Shown one piece after another: positions 15,535 to 24,728 of a stretch of 64,000 bases of DNA. The notes under the pieces are model-generated. The model was given only the letters and a program-made list of their open reading frames with translations. It did not search any database and was not told the origin of the DNA. The stretch covers positions 1-64,000 of the forward strand of contig NZ_SJPY01000003.1 in the NCBI RefSeq assembly GCF_007860185.1, written 5' to 3'. The number at the start of each line of letters is the position of its first letter. Position 1 is the first letter of the stretch. The stretch comes from Novipirellula aureliae (GTDB lineage Bacteria; Planctomycetota; Planctomycetia; Pirellulales; Pirellulaceae). Position numbers and translations under genes: made by a program.

Positions 15535-16116
15535 TTAGGAGCGAGAACCGTGTAATATTTCATCGAAATTCAATTCCATCTGCTCGTCACGATTGTCGCC
15601 ACCAAGTTCACGAAAGATCAAGCTTGGCTGAATATCGCGACTGTTTTGGTACTTTTTGCTGCAATACGTCGCACCTGGATTGAGGAGATCCAAATAGTAG
15701 ATCTGGCAAACCTTCATGTTGGGATAAATTCGAATCGGTTGAACACAGTGCAGATCCAACGTCCAAGTACCACAGTAGCCGATATCGCCTAAACTACCGC
15801 CTGGGTTGACCATCAATCCGAGTCGCGCAAAAGAGCTACGGCCTTGAATCATCGGGACCAACGAATGGGTCTCGGTGAATTCGACCGTCCGGCCTAGGTA
15901 CAGCAGGCCTGGCTGCAGAGTCAATCCTTCTGGGGGGATCTCAATTCGCCGATAACGGTTTGGCGAAGCGGCATCGAGTACAATTTCCTCGTACACCAAC
16001 AATTCGTGATGCAGCGACAGATCGTAGCTGTTAGGGTTCACTCGCAGAGGATCGAACGGATCGATATTAAGATCGAGTCCCATTCGGCGTTGAATTTCTT
16101 CACCCGAAATCAGCAT
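15535..16116 (-). CDS. dcd: dCTP deaminase (Dcd family) with altered catalytic position
   Basis: 193 residues from the ATG at 16116 (MLISGEEIQRRM); upstream in-frame codons lack conservation. Family motifs: VNPNSYDLSLH, LQPGLLYLGRTVE, the active-site IQGRSSFARLGL, and GTWTLDLHCVQPIRIYPNMKVCQIYY. The enzyme converts dCTP to dUTP for dTMP synthesis and works as a trimer. In most members the residue after T-L in GTWTLE is the catalytic Glu; here it is Asp. It may still work, or this may be a divergent paralogue. Lies 30 bases downstream of the zinc-ribbon gene start. Confidence 0.88.
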   Translation of the reverse strand: MLISGEEIQRRMGLDLNIDPFDPLRVNPNSYDLSLHHELLVYEEIVLDAASPNRYRRIEIPPEGLTLQPGLLYLGRTVEFTETHSLVPMIQGRSSFARLGLMVNPGGSLGDIGYCGTWTLDLHCVQPIRIYPNMKVCQIYYLDLLNPGATYCSKKYQNSRDIQPSLIFRELGGDNRDEQMELNFDEILHGSRS

Positions 16117-16327
16117 TGTCTTGAGTCTGTATAATTTGGTTGGGGACAGCAGCAACAGCGTCTATTGTTGGTGAAGATGGCGTCGGAGTCAATGATTTCA
16201 TTGAGCACAAGCGTGACTCGGTACGATATATTATCGATAAGGCCCGATTTGTTGGATAAACTCGCCAGGTAACTTTTGCGGGTGGGGGAACTTGGTCGAA
16301 TGGCAATCTTTCGCTCGAAATAGATAG

Positions 16328-17110
16328 GTGAACGCGGTGATGGACGATTTGGATGATGCATTGCGACTGCCAGACGATTTTGATGGTCGTGTGCGGTTGT
16401 TTCCGTTGCCTCAACTCGTTCTATTCCCGCATGCGATGCAGCCTCTGCATATTTTCGAGCCACGGTACTGCGAAATGTTGAACGAATCCTTAGCGTCGGA
16501 TCGCTTGATTGCCATGGCGACGCTGACGGGCGGTTTTCCAACGCCAGGATTAAAAATTCCGCCCGTCGCCTCGACGATTTGCATCGGTCGTATTCTGTCG
16601 CACGCCGAACTCGATAATGATCGGCATAATGTCTTGCTCGTCGGTGCAAAACGGGCGACAATCGTTCGCGAACTCGATACCAATCGGCCTTTTCGGATTG
16701 CTGAAGTTGAGGTTCATCCCGACATCTACCCACCCTTGGGTGCGGAATCGCGGGGAGATTTGAAACGAGAGTTGCTTGAAGCTTTCGCATCGGTGATCCC
16801 GACAGGCCAGACCGCAGCGCAAAACTTGACCGAGTTGATGGCAGGGCAAATGGGGCTTGGTCCCATCACCGATATTATCGCCTACACGCTGCCGTTCGAA
16901 GTACGTACAAAATTGAAACTGTTGAAATTGGCGGATGTCGACACTCGCGCTGCGGAGCTAATCGTCAAGCTTCAAAGTGGAACCATCGAACTCCATTCGA
17001 CCTCGAGCGAAGAACAATTCGGCGAGTTGGGTGAAGCAGACGATGGCGAACTTGATCTGCCGGAAGCAAACGGAAACACGCCCTTTCCACCTCCGTTCAG
17101 TCAGAATTAG
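16328..17110 (+). CDS. LON peptidase substrate-binding-domain protein
   Basis: 260 residues. VRLFPLPQLVLFPHAMQPLHIFEPRY is the hallmark start of the Lon N-terminal (PUA-like) domain. The helical part follows (about 120-215), with no ATPase or protease domain. Stand-alone versions occur widely; a role in protein quality control is assumed, not shown. GTG at 16328 and ATG at 16340 are both possible starts. Divergent from dcd. The acidic and proline-rich tail is probably disordered. Confidence 0.85.
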   Translation: MNAVMDDLDDALRLPDDFDGRVRLFPLPQLVLFPHAMQPLHIFEPRYCEMLNESLASDRLIAMATLTGGFPTPGLKIPPVASTICIGRILSHAELDNDRHNVLLVGAKRATIVRELDTNRPFRIAEVEVHPDIYPPLGAESRGDLKRELLEAFASVIPTGQTAAQNLTELMAGQMGLGPITDIIAYTLPFEVRTKLKLLKLADVDTRAAELIVKLQSGTIELHSTSSEEQFGELGEADDGELDLPEANGNTPFPPPFSQN

Positions 17111-17609
17111 AACGATTCAACGGAGAACGGAATTGCTTCCGTTCTCAATCCGATTTCGCCTCGACGAGTGCTTTGTCACCGCTCGATTTTGGGCTTGGCA
17201 ACCGAACTGCGGGTGGAAGCCACAGCCACGAAAGATGCTTTCCCTGATGCTTCCTTGTGACAAAGAGGTCGCGCCGCTCCCCCGGCTGCGCCGGGGCAGG
17301 TACACCTAAAACAAGCACTGAAAAGCGGCACGACCTCCCAAACGCAGGGACCGATCCTCGGCGATTGTCGCTCGGCTCTGCGAACGCAAAAACGCCTTCG
17401 AAGTGCAGATCGAAAGTTGGACCGAGCGAATGGGTGGATGCAATCTGCGCGGAGAGCAGTGAGTTGTTGGCCTGCGGTCTATTGTCGCACGCCGTTCCTT
17501 GAGCGGGAAATCCGTCGGAAGCGAGGCTTGCTTTTGCGAATCCGATTGAAAGAATGACGCTGGGTCTGCGAATCGTTTTATGCGTCCAATCTCATGGAGG
17601 ACACGCTCA
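17111..17609. other. Intergenic, about 500 bp
   Basis: Contains a degenerate GTGGAAGCCACAGCCACG palindrome piece (about 17212-17229), member of the repeat family seen at 21.0 and 34.9 kb. No gene is supported; the open frames here have no conserved features. Confidence 0.4.
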
Positions 17610-18167
17610 ATGCTTTCGAACCAAACACGCTCAAGCCCGCTGGGTGCCGACTCGGCTTCTTGTGCTCAGGCTACAAGTTCCCTACACGTCGACGGTCAAA
17701 CGGGATGCTGCCAAACGTCAAGAATTGGCTCTGCTACAGGGTCTAGGCAGCGGAGTACCTCGTATCAGCCTGAATGGTTGAGTCAGCTTTATGCCTCGCT
17801 TTGTTTCGAAACCAACGGGCGATTGCTGGGCCTCATGATTTATGTCGAGGACGGGGTGACGGTTGTGCGATGTGGTGTCCGCACCTTTCATCTGGTTCAG
17901 CTCGTTATTCATGCCATGAAGGTTTGCTCAAGAGCCGTCCCAGGCGAGCATCCGATTCGCTTATCGATTCTGGTCAACGGCAAGCCCTTCGAACTCAACT
18001 TCGGTTGCGATCAAGCAGCATCGGTCGCGAAATCCGAAATCAAACGGCTCAAGCTGCCACTTCAACAAAGTGGAGTTTTGCCAAAAGGTGAGCCTAAACG
18101 CACACCTAGTCAAATTATGTTTAGCGAACCGATCTTCCAAACGGATGCCTTTGTTTCGTCACCCTAA
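17610..18167 (+). CDS. Hypothetical protein, diverged BON-like C-terminal half
   Basis: 185 residues. The ATG at 17610 follows GGAGG (17596-17600), which supports a real gene. The N-terminal 60 residues are Ser/Gln-rich and low in structure. The middle (TVVRCGVRTFHLVQLVIHAM, then IRLSILVNGKPFELNFG) loosely recalls the strand-helix-strand layout of small planctomycete BON proteins, but the match is weak. No signal peptide. Stands alone between two repeat-bearing gaps. Confidence 0.5.
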   Translation: MLSNQTRSSPLGADSASCAQATSSLHVDGQTGCCQTSRIGSATGSRQRSTSYQPEWLSQLYASLCFETNGRLLGLMIYVEDGVTVVRCGVRTFHLVQLVIHAMKVCSRAVPGEHPIRLSILVNGKPFELNFGCDQAASVAKSEIKRLKLPLQQSGVLPKGEPKRTPSQIMFSEPIFQTDAFVSSP

Positions 18168-18375
18168 CCCGGCTAATTCGCAGAGTGTTTTTCAAAGAGT
18201 TCACGCAAACTCTTTGTCTTTAATGAGTTGCCCAAATGACGACCAATCACAGGAATCATTTGGGCTAACCCGGATGATTCATGGGCTTGCAAATTGTTTT
18301 GCTAACGTCTACGCCTTCAAGCGTTTACGTTCATTGCTCGAAAAACAGTCTGCGTATTAGCCGTTTTGGCGTTAG

Positions 18376-18493
18376 CGGGCTGTCGATTTAATCGTTTAAC
18401 GCTTAGCCGAAGGCGTCAGCTTTTCCGTAAGCGGTCGCCTATGGCTTGGCGTTAAACAATAAGTCGAGTCAAACCGATTAAATCAGCAGGCCG
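18376..18493. repeat. 118-bp inverted-repeat element, copy 1
   Basis: Nearly identical to 37296-37413 and of equal length. The internal GTTTAACGC ... GCGTTAAAC arms pair, and the right end CGATTAAATCAGCAGGCCG is shared exactly; the left end is degenerate (CGGGCTGTCGATTTAATCG). This copy sits inside a further inverted repeat (AGCCGTTTTGGCGTTAGCGG at about 18359 against CCGCTATCGCCAAAACGGCT at about 18491), so the whole unit could fold into one long hairpin. No coding capacity: MITE-like or a structured intergenic repeat. Confidence 0.75.
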
Positions 18494-18650
18494 CTATCGC
18501 CAAAACGGCTAATGAATAATCCGGGCTAAGGCTATTTCTAAGTGTCGAGTTCAGATTAGAAATATTTGTGCGATAAAGCAAAAAACGGCGGAGAGCGATT
18601 CGAGAAAACAGAGGCGGCTGTCGCAGATTGACTCCCCATTTGGGTCGTCC

Positions 18651-19721
18651 TTATCGGCTGCTTGCCTTGCTGGCATTTTCGGCCATTGGATCCGCGCTGG
18701 GGAGCTGGCCGATTTGCTTTGTTCCAAGCTTGGGGACGAGTGGCGATAAAATGTATTGTCGCAGCAAAAACCACAATAAGTTCTTTTCGTTCAACTTAGG
18801 TTCGATCGAGTCGGCAATCAGGGCGTGGGCAGCTGGCAGTTCACTCCAATGCATCGCTGGGTGATCGTGGTGGATGGTGTGATAGCCATTGTTGAAAAAC
18901 AGAAAATTAAACCACGACCCCACGAAATTTCTGGAGTGGTCATGGTCGCTCCAAGCGTCCGTGTGAACATGCTGAATAAAGTTGAAAAACATGATCACGG
19001 TACTCGACAAAATCGCTGGCAAGATGACCGAGAAAAACCAAACGTAGAACCCTAAGCCGGTTTGTTGGTTGTGGTACAACACGGCTGCCAAGATGCCGAG
19101 CAAGATATACGAACCGATCCAGATCGCATATTGGAAGCGAATCCGAGCGTACAGTTTTGGTTTCTTTTTCTTCACACGGTCGATGTAGTTTCGGATGGGA
19201 ATACTTTGAAAGTATCCTGACACGAAGGGATAAGTCACCGCGACCCACAAATTGTGTTTGTTGGTGTATCGCCAAGTCGCGGTGGCGTCGCCAGGGCGAT
19301 TGACAAATTTGTGATGGTTTAGATTGTGCGTTGGCACCCACATCAACGTCGGATAGCCATAAAAGATGGTTAGCGCGTGTCCGAACAAATTGTTTAACCG
19401 TTTGCTTTTGAACGTCGCTTTGTGATTGTGGTTATGCGAAACGGTACCGAGAGAAATCGCCAAGTAGCAGCTGATTGGGGACAAGTACTTGACCCATGTG
19501 GGATCGCTGTATTGGATCGCAACCAAGCTGATTGCAAGCAGCAACCAAAAGACGGATCGATAATCGGCAGCATTTTGAACCAGAAAGGTCGCTGGTGTGG
19601 TTGGCTCGCTACTGCCTGCGCCAACCGGTTCGACGCTTGATGAAGGAGGCGTCATAGAATCGAGCTCAGATTTTCGAATGATCGTCGCTTCATGCTCGTT
19701 GTCGGTTGTTTGGTCTGGCAC
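18651..19721 (-). CDS. Membrane fatty-acid desaturase / hydroxylase family protein
   Basis: 356 residues with the three histidine boxes of the family: HNHNHK near residue 95, HNLNHHKF near 130, and NGYHTIHHDHP near 285, plus HVHTDAWSDHDHS. These bind a di-iron centre. Four or so hydrophobic helices (SVFWLLLAISLVAIQYS, IWIGSYILLGILAAVLY, FYVWFFSVILPAILSSTVIMF) place it in the inner membrane. Likely introduces a double bond or hydroxyl into lipid acyl chains; regiospecificity cannot be told. The N-terminal 45 residues are a polar extension. Confidence 0.85.
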   Translation of the reverse strand: MPDQTTDNEHEATIIRKSELDSMTPPSSSVEPVGAGSSEPTTPATFLVQNAADYRSVFWLLLAISLVAIQYSDPTWVKYLSPISCYLAISLGTVSHNHNHKATFKSKRLNNLFGHALTIFYGYPTLMWVPTHNLNHHKFVNRPGDATATWRYTNKHNLWVAVTYPFVSGYFQSIPIRNYIDRVKKKKPKLYARIRFQYAIWIGSYILLGILAAVLYHNQQTGLGFYVWFFSVILPAILSSTVIMFFNFIQHVHTDAWSDHDHSRNFVGSWFNFLFFNNGYHTIHHDHPAMHWSELPAAHALIADSIEPKLNEKNLLWFLLRQYILSPLVPKLGTKQIGQLPSADPMAENASKASSR

Positions 19722-19957
19722 GGCATGCGTTTAAGCCTCCAAGTCAATTGCATGGAGGGTGACGACGAAGTGGGCAAAAGCTAATCTTTTGAACGGCAAT
19801 TTGCAAGACAACAAAGCGATTTTGTTGGAAGAAACCATCCGTTAGGCATGTCATGGAGAAGGAATGAGCAGCGAAACTTGCTAAGCGTTTCGGTCCTGGA
19901 GCGGCGGTCGTCGAACGTCTTGGCGACGTTCGCTACGGTGAGACGTGGGTCCTTGGC
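19722..19957. other. Intergenic
   Basis: 236 bases between the desaturase start and the NAD kinase end, which holds no gene I can support. Confidence 0.3.
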
Positions 19958-20866
19958 TCAGGAGATCGTCTTCACGGAGCCCCCCCATCCCAGTTTTTCT
20001 CGGAGCGTTCGATAATCATCTTGCCCGGGCACTGACAACATTTTGAACGTTGGCACCGCGCGTTCGACGCGAACTCGATCACCGGGCAGCAGCGGACTCA
20101 AGATTCGCCCATCGACGACGACGCTGGTGGTATCGTACGGTTCGGTTACCGACAGTTCAAACACGGTATCGGCGGAATCGACGACGGGGCGATAGGTCAG
20201 CGTGTGGGGGCTGATGGGCGAAATCACAATCGCTTGCATGTTGCGTCGGATGATCGGTCCGCCCGCCGACAAGTTGTGTGCAGTGGAACCAACGGGCGTC
20301 GCCAATATCAATCCGTCGCAGCGATACCGGGTCGCCAGATGGCCATCCGCGTAAAGGTCGATATCCAAAATCGAGTAGGGAGCACCGCGCATGATCGCGA
20401 TTTCGTTGAGCGCCAATTGATCTGCGATTTTTTCTCCAGCTCGCAGAACGGAAATGTGAATCATCAGATGTTCAACAATATCGAACTCGCCGCGAATCAC
20501 ATCGGGCCACGCGTGCAGGAAATCATCGGGTGAAATAGCCGCTAAAAATCCGAGTCGTCCGCAATTGACGCCAAGCACGGGGAATTGATGCGTTCCCATT
20601 TCCCGAGCCGCTTGCAAGATCGAACCATCGCCTCCGAGGACGATAACGAGATCCAAAGCAGCGTTGCCATCACTTTGGTCGTGACTTGCGAAGTCATAAT
20701 GGTAGGCTAAATCCTCGCCAGCAATGTCGGCTTTCTCGGCAATCAATGGCCGTAATCGCCTGTATTGAGCCTGCACGCGTTGACGTCCGGGGGCGCCAAG
20801 AATAACAACGCTTGGGCGATCGCCGTTATGGCACCATTTAACCGTATTGCGTGAGGGCATGAGCAA
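19958..20866 (-). CDS. nadK: NAD kinase
   Basis: 302 residues. The GGDGS motif (VIVLGGDGSILQAAR, residues 78-82) binds ATP/NAD, followed by PVLGVNCGRLGFLA and the conserved DGLILATPVGSTAHNLSAGGPII. It makes NADP from NAD in the cytoplasm. Starts at 20866 or, two codons in, at 20860. Lies downstream of dxs on the same strand after a repeat-filled gap of about 390 bases, so probably transcribed separately. Confidence 0.93.
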   Translation of the reverse strand: MLMPSRNTVKWCHNGDRPSVVILGAPGRQRVQAQYRRLRPLIAEKADIAGEDLAYHYDFASHDQSDGNAALDLVIVLGGDGSILQAAREMGTHQFPVLGVNCGRLGFLAAISPDDFLHAWPDVIRGEFDIVEHLMIHISVLRAGEKIADQLALNEIAIMRGAPYSILDIDLYADGHLATRYRCDGLILATPVGSTAHNLSAGGPIIRRNMQAIVISPISPHTLTYRPVVDSADTVFELSVTEPYDTTSVVVDGRILSPLLPGDRVRVERAVPTFKMLSVPGQDDYRTLREKLGWGGSVKTIS

Positions 20867-21002
20867 GACTTATTTTGAATTTCGTTCGATATCAGTTAAC
20901 GCCGCGGTTGATACTGTTTCGTGCTAATTTGGGGTAGTGGATCTCGTAAAAAATCCATGCCGTCTCGTGCGTTGTCACAACCAAGAAGGAGGGTAAGCAA
21001 CT

Positions 21003-21118
21003 TACGTGGCAGTGGCTTCGAGCCGCAGTTTACGTGGCTGTGGCTTCGAGCCACAGTTTACGTGGCTGTGGCTTCGAGCCGCAGTTTTCGTGGCTGTGGC
21101 TTCGAGCCGCAGTTTACA
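21003..21118. repeat. Four tandem palindromes, GTGGCTGTGGCTTCGAGCC(A/G)CAG
   Basis: About 29-bp units repeated four times between nadK and dxs. Each has the core GGCT-TCG-AGCC with outer arms CTGT/ACAG, and each is followed by TTTACGTGG or TTTTCGTGG. Part of the same family as 34.9 and 46.15 kb. A GGATCTT palindrome (about 21211-21229) lies just to the right. Confidence 0.75.
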
Positions 21119-21252
21119 GGGGTATGATCTACTAGAGCATGATTTCCGGGAGGCAAGATGTCCCAGCCACTTTTTTTGCAAGCCTAAAATCAAGCGGTGA
21201 CAAAGCACGAGGATCTTTAACAAGATCCGCTACATGTTGCGGCGAAGCGGAG

Positions 21253-23202
21253 TTACGTTGAGTAGCTTGCAACCAAACCGGCGGCTTCTCGGCATCTTGC
21301 CACGATCTGTTTTGCACCTAAGCCCTGTTCGGCTAAAAGCTCATCACGATCTCCATGGTCAATATAACGGTCATCGATTGCCAAGCAGTGTACTTGTCGA
21401 GTATCGAGTCGTCGTTCGACCGCGGATTCGACGAATGCCGAACCGAAACCTCCCATCTTTGTATGCTCTTCGACCGTGATGACAAATTTACCCGCTTCGA
21501 TACTCGAGTGGACCATGTCGAGATCGATTGGTTTGGCGAACCTCGCGTTTACGACTCCCACATCCAAATCACCATCGAGTATTTCCGCAGCCGCCAACGC
21601 TTGGTCCAACATCGACCCAAAGGCGATGATGGTACCATCAATGCCCTCACGAATCCGCTCGCTCTTTCCAATCTCCACCGGCTCGATGTTTCGGTCGAGC
21701 TCTAACGCGGATGCCTTGGGATAGCGAATCGCTACGGGATGATCATAAGCGAGTGCCGCATCGAGCATTCGCTCTACTTCGGAAGCGTATCCCGGAGCCA
21801 TGATGACGATGTTGGGAAACACTCGCAGATAGCCGATGTCAAAGAGTCCATGGTGGGTTGGCCCGTCGGGGCCCGTCAACCCGGCCCGATCGAGCATGAA
21901 GACGACCGGTAAATCTTGCAGCGTTACCTCTTGAAAAATCTGATCATAACTGCGTTGCAAAAACGTGCTATAGATATCGACAATTGGCCGCAGTCCCATC
22001 TTGCATTGACCGGCAGCGAAGGCGACGGCGTGTGATTCACAAATGCCGACGTCAAAAAAGCGATCAGGAAATTGCTCACGAATTGGCTCAAGCTTGTTCC
22101 CTTGGCACATCGCAGCGGTGATGATTGTCACGCGATCGTCTTCTGCCATCTTCTTGGCGATTGCATTGCGAGCGTGCAGTGTAAATGGAGGGCAACCGGA
22201 ACTAGGCGTGGCCGCGTCCTCGGCTTGCTCGACTCGAAAGGCGGGCGGGGTATGAAAGAAAACGGGATCTTCGGCGGCCGGTTTGTAGCCGTGTCCCTTT
22301 TCGGTCACAACATGTAGTAGCACGGGGCCCTTCATCTCGCGAACCATTGCCATGTATTTTCGCAACAGCGGAATATCATGACCGTCGATCGGACCGACGT
22401 ATCGGATATTTAACTCCTCAAACAACATACCGCCTAACAATCCCGCTTTGACCCCTTCTTTCATCTGTGCCAATAATCGTTCCGTTGGATCGCCGAACAT
22501 TGGCACATGTTCGAGCAACCGCACGACCTCGGTCTTCAAGCCAGTGTAATAAGGATTGGAACGCAAACGGTCCAAATAAGTCGCGACCGCCCCGACGCGG
22601 GGACAAATGGACATTTTGTTATCGTTGAGGATGATGGTCAAATCGTCCTCGAGTTCGCCTGCGTTGTTGAGTGCCTCGAAAACCATCCCGCTAGGGAAGG
22701 CTCCATCACCGATCACGGCAACGGTACGTCGATCGGAGTGCCCGGTTAGCAGATCGCCACTGCGAAGCCCCACCGCCGTTGAAATACTCGCGCCGGCATG
22801 TCCGGTCATGAACAGATCGTAGACGCTCTCTGACGGATTGGGATATCCCATCAACCCGCCGCGGGTTCGGATCGATGGAAACTCATGGTAGCGGCCTGTC
22901 ACCAATTTGTGTGGATAAACCTGATGGCCGGTATCCCAAATCAAATGATCCTTCTGAAAGTCGAATTCACAGTGCAACGCGATGCAAAGTTCGATGACCC
23001 CTAAATTCGAAGCAAAGTGGGCGGTCCGGGTTGCCAACAGGTTGCACAGAACATCTCGTATTTCGGCAGCCAGGGCGGTTAGATCCGACCGAGACATCGT
23101 CCTCAGGGCTTGAGCGTCCACGAGACCTTCGAGGAGGGGATGCTTTTTTTCCTTGGAATCCTCCTTGGAATTCCCGGAAACCGCGTCTTCATCGTTGTTC
23201 AT
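21253..23202 (-). CDS. dxs: 1-deoxy-D-xylulose-5-phosphate synthase
   Basis: 649 residues, full length for the family. TPP-binding GDGAFPSGMVFEALNNAGELEDDLTIILNDN and the transketolase pyrimidine domain (DRAGLTGPDGPTHHGLFDIGYLR) are clear; the N-terminal DTGHQVYPHKLVTGR is diagnostic. Condenses pyruvate with glyceraldehyde-3-phosphate, first step of the MEP isoprenoid pathway. It lies 39 bases after ispA on the same strand; the two with xseB form the gene order also found in Escherichia coli. Confidence 0.95.
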   Translation of the reverse strand: MNNDEDAVSGNSKEDSKEKKHPLLEGLVDAQALRTMSRSDLTALAAEIRDVLCNLLATRTAHFASNLGVIELCIALHCEFDFQKDHLIWDTGHQVYPHKLVTGRYHEFPSIRTRGGLMGYPNPSESVYDLFMTGHAGASISTAVGLRSGDLLTGHSDRRTVAVIGDGAFPSGMVFEALNNAGELEDDLTIILNDNKMSICPRVGAVATYLDRLRSNPYYTGLKTEVVRLLEHVPMFGDPTERLLAQMKEGVKAGLLGGMLFEELNIRYVGPIDGHDIPLLRKYMAMVREMKGPVLLHVVTEKGHGYKPAAEDPVFFHTPPAFRVEQAEDAATPSSGCPPFTLHARNAIAKKMAEDDRVTIITAAMCQGNKLEPIREQFPDRFFDVGICESHAVAFAAGQCKMGLRPIVDIYSTFLQRSYDQIFQEVTLQDLPVVFMLDRAGLTGPDGPTHHGLFDIGYLRVFPNIVIMAPGYASEVERMLDAALAYDHPVAIRYPKASALELDRNIEPVEIGKSERIREGIDGTIIAFGSMLDQALAAAEILDGDLDVGVVNARFAKPIDLDMVHSSIEAGKFVITVEEHTKMGGFGSAFVESAVERRLDTRQVHCLAIDDRYIDHGDRDELLAEQGLGAKQIVARCREAAGLVASYST

Positions 23203-23241
23203 CTTCTATCCGATTCTATGCTTGTGTTCTTGCAACGCACG

Positions 23242-24192
23242 TTAGACAGACCGTTTGAGAACGTAGTCCGCTAACATCGTTAACCGCCATCCCGAGCTTC
23301 CGAAAACACCGACGTGCTGGCGAGCGGATTGGATCAGCCGACTCGCTTTATCGCGTGCTGCGGGCAAACCGAGCAGGCCAGGGTACGTTAGTTTACCTCG
23401 TTGGACGTCTTTACCAACCCGTTTTCCCATCGTTTTTTCGTCGGCGGTAAAGTCTAGCAAGTCATCAACAATCTGAAATGCCAAACCGAGATCACGAGCA
23501 TAACGGCCGAGGGCGCTGCGTTGTTCGGCTTTGGCACCGGCAAAAATCGCTCCTAGGTCGAGAGCAGCGGAAAACAACGCCCCGGTTTTTCGCCGATGGA
23601 TGCTTTTCAATTTTTCCAACTTTGACGATTCGGACGGGCTGCTTTCTAAGGGGCTGCTTTCTAAAGGGGCAGCGCTCGCGACGGAGTCGATCGATCCATC
23701 GGCGACCAAGTCGTCGTATTGGCCTCCCACCAGGTGACCTGGCCCAGCAGCCACCGAGAGAACGCGGATCGCTTCAAAGACGCGGGGGATGCGATCGACG
23801 CTGGTATTGCACCGCACCAAATGCGAAAACGCTTCGGCTTGAAGTGCATCGCCAACCAAGATGGCTGTTGGTTCATCAAAGGCAACATGGACGGTCGGTC
23901 GCCCACGGCGAAGATCATCATCATCCATTGCCGGTAAATCGTCATGGACTAGCGAATACGCATGGATCATTTCGATCGCTACAGCTGCGGGCATCGCATC
24001 GTCTCGACGACCACCGCAGGCTTCCGTGGCCATAAGAACCAAGCCGGGGCGAAGTCGTTTGCCGGGCGCCAGCAGCGCGTAGCGGATTGCCTCTGCCAAT
24101 CGAGAGGGGCATCCTTGCTCGAAACAACAAGCTTCCTTTAGTGCCTCTTCAATCGAGGGTAGGAAGTCTTCGATTCCAATCTGTTCGGTCAT
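23242..24192 (-). CDS. ispA: Polyprenyl (farnesyl/geranylgeranyl) diphosphate synthase
   Basis: 316 residues. First aspartate-rich motif SLVHDDLPAMDDDDLRRGRPT, second QIVDDLLDFT; GKRLRPGLVLMA near the N-terminus binds substrate. Builds C15 or C20 prenyl diphosphates from IPP and DMAPP; chain length cannot be judged here. A low-complexity insert, APLESSPLESSPSESSKLEK, at about residue 185-205 comes from short DNA repeats (23640-23680) and is unusual for the family. Feeds on the pathway headed by the adjacent dxs. Confidence 0.92.
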   Translation of the reverse strand: MTEQIGIEDFLPSIEEALKEACCFEQGCPSRLAEAIRYALLAPGKRLRPGLVLMATEACGGRRDDAMPAAVAIEMIHAYSLVHDDLPAMDDDDLRRGRPTVHVAFDEPTAILVGDALQAEAFSHLVRCNTSVDRIPRVFEAIRVLSVAAGPGHLVGGQYDDLVADGSIDSVASAAPLESSPLESSPSESSKLEKLKSIHRRKTGALFSAALDLGAIFAGAKAEQRSALGRYARDLGLAFQIVDDLLDFTADEKTMGKRVGKDVQRGKLTYPGLLGLPAARDKASRLIQSARQHVGVFGSSGWRLTMLADYVLKRSV

Positions 24193-24728
24193 GCGATGAT
24201 CAGCAAGGTTGATGGGTGTGTTCAGAACGTGGACAAGGCGTCAAGCCTGGGGCTGGATAGCCAATAATGTTATCGAGGCAGGCATGAGGCCGACCGTTCA
24301 AGATTGCAACGTGCAAATGATTCTGCCTTGAAATCTCTGATCCCTTTGCAATTTGCAACACGTTCAATATGCCAACGCTGAGCGAAAAACGCTCCGATTT
24401 CCCCCGCGATCCCCCCGCTTCCTTCATGTAACTGTTTTATCTAATCCAATCGAATTCAATCCAGGCCCATTTCGGACCCAGGCTAGAAGGCAGGGCTATG
24501 GCAAATTGGGCTGTGCAAATTGGGCTATGGCAAATTGGGCTGTGCAAATTGGGCTGTGCAAATTGGGCTGTGCAAATTGGGCTGTGCAAATTGGGCTGTG
24601 CAAATTGGGCTGTGCAAATTGGGCTATGCAAATTGGGCTATGCAAATTGGGCTATGGGCAAACTCGCTATCTACGGAAGCCGGTAGCTTGGCAAGCCACA
24701 TTTTAGCATATTGGCAACCTGAATTCGC
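24193..24728. other. 536-bp gap within the xseB-ispA-dxs group
   Basis: Dominated on its left-to-xseB side by the 14-bp tandem array listed separately. The frames open across the array are products of the repeat and are not genes. A promoter for ispA may lie at 24195-24420, but none is clear. Confidence 0.4.
24501..24657 (+). repeat. Tandem array of a 14-bp unit (GCAAATTGGGCTGT), about 11 copies
   Basis: Head-to-tail copies of GCAAATTGGGCTGT or GCAAATTGGGCTAT, with one or two 15-base variants. No spacers, so not CRISPR. Lies between xseB and ispA. The unit length and near-identity suggest recent slippage growth. Confidence 0.85.

Noticed and set aside
24501-24657. CRISPR array
   Set aside because: Units of 14 bp abut with no spacers, and no cas genes occur.
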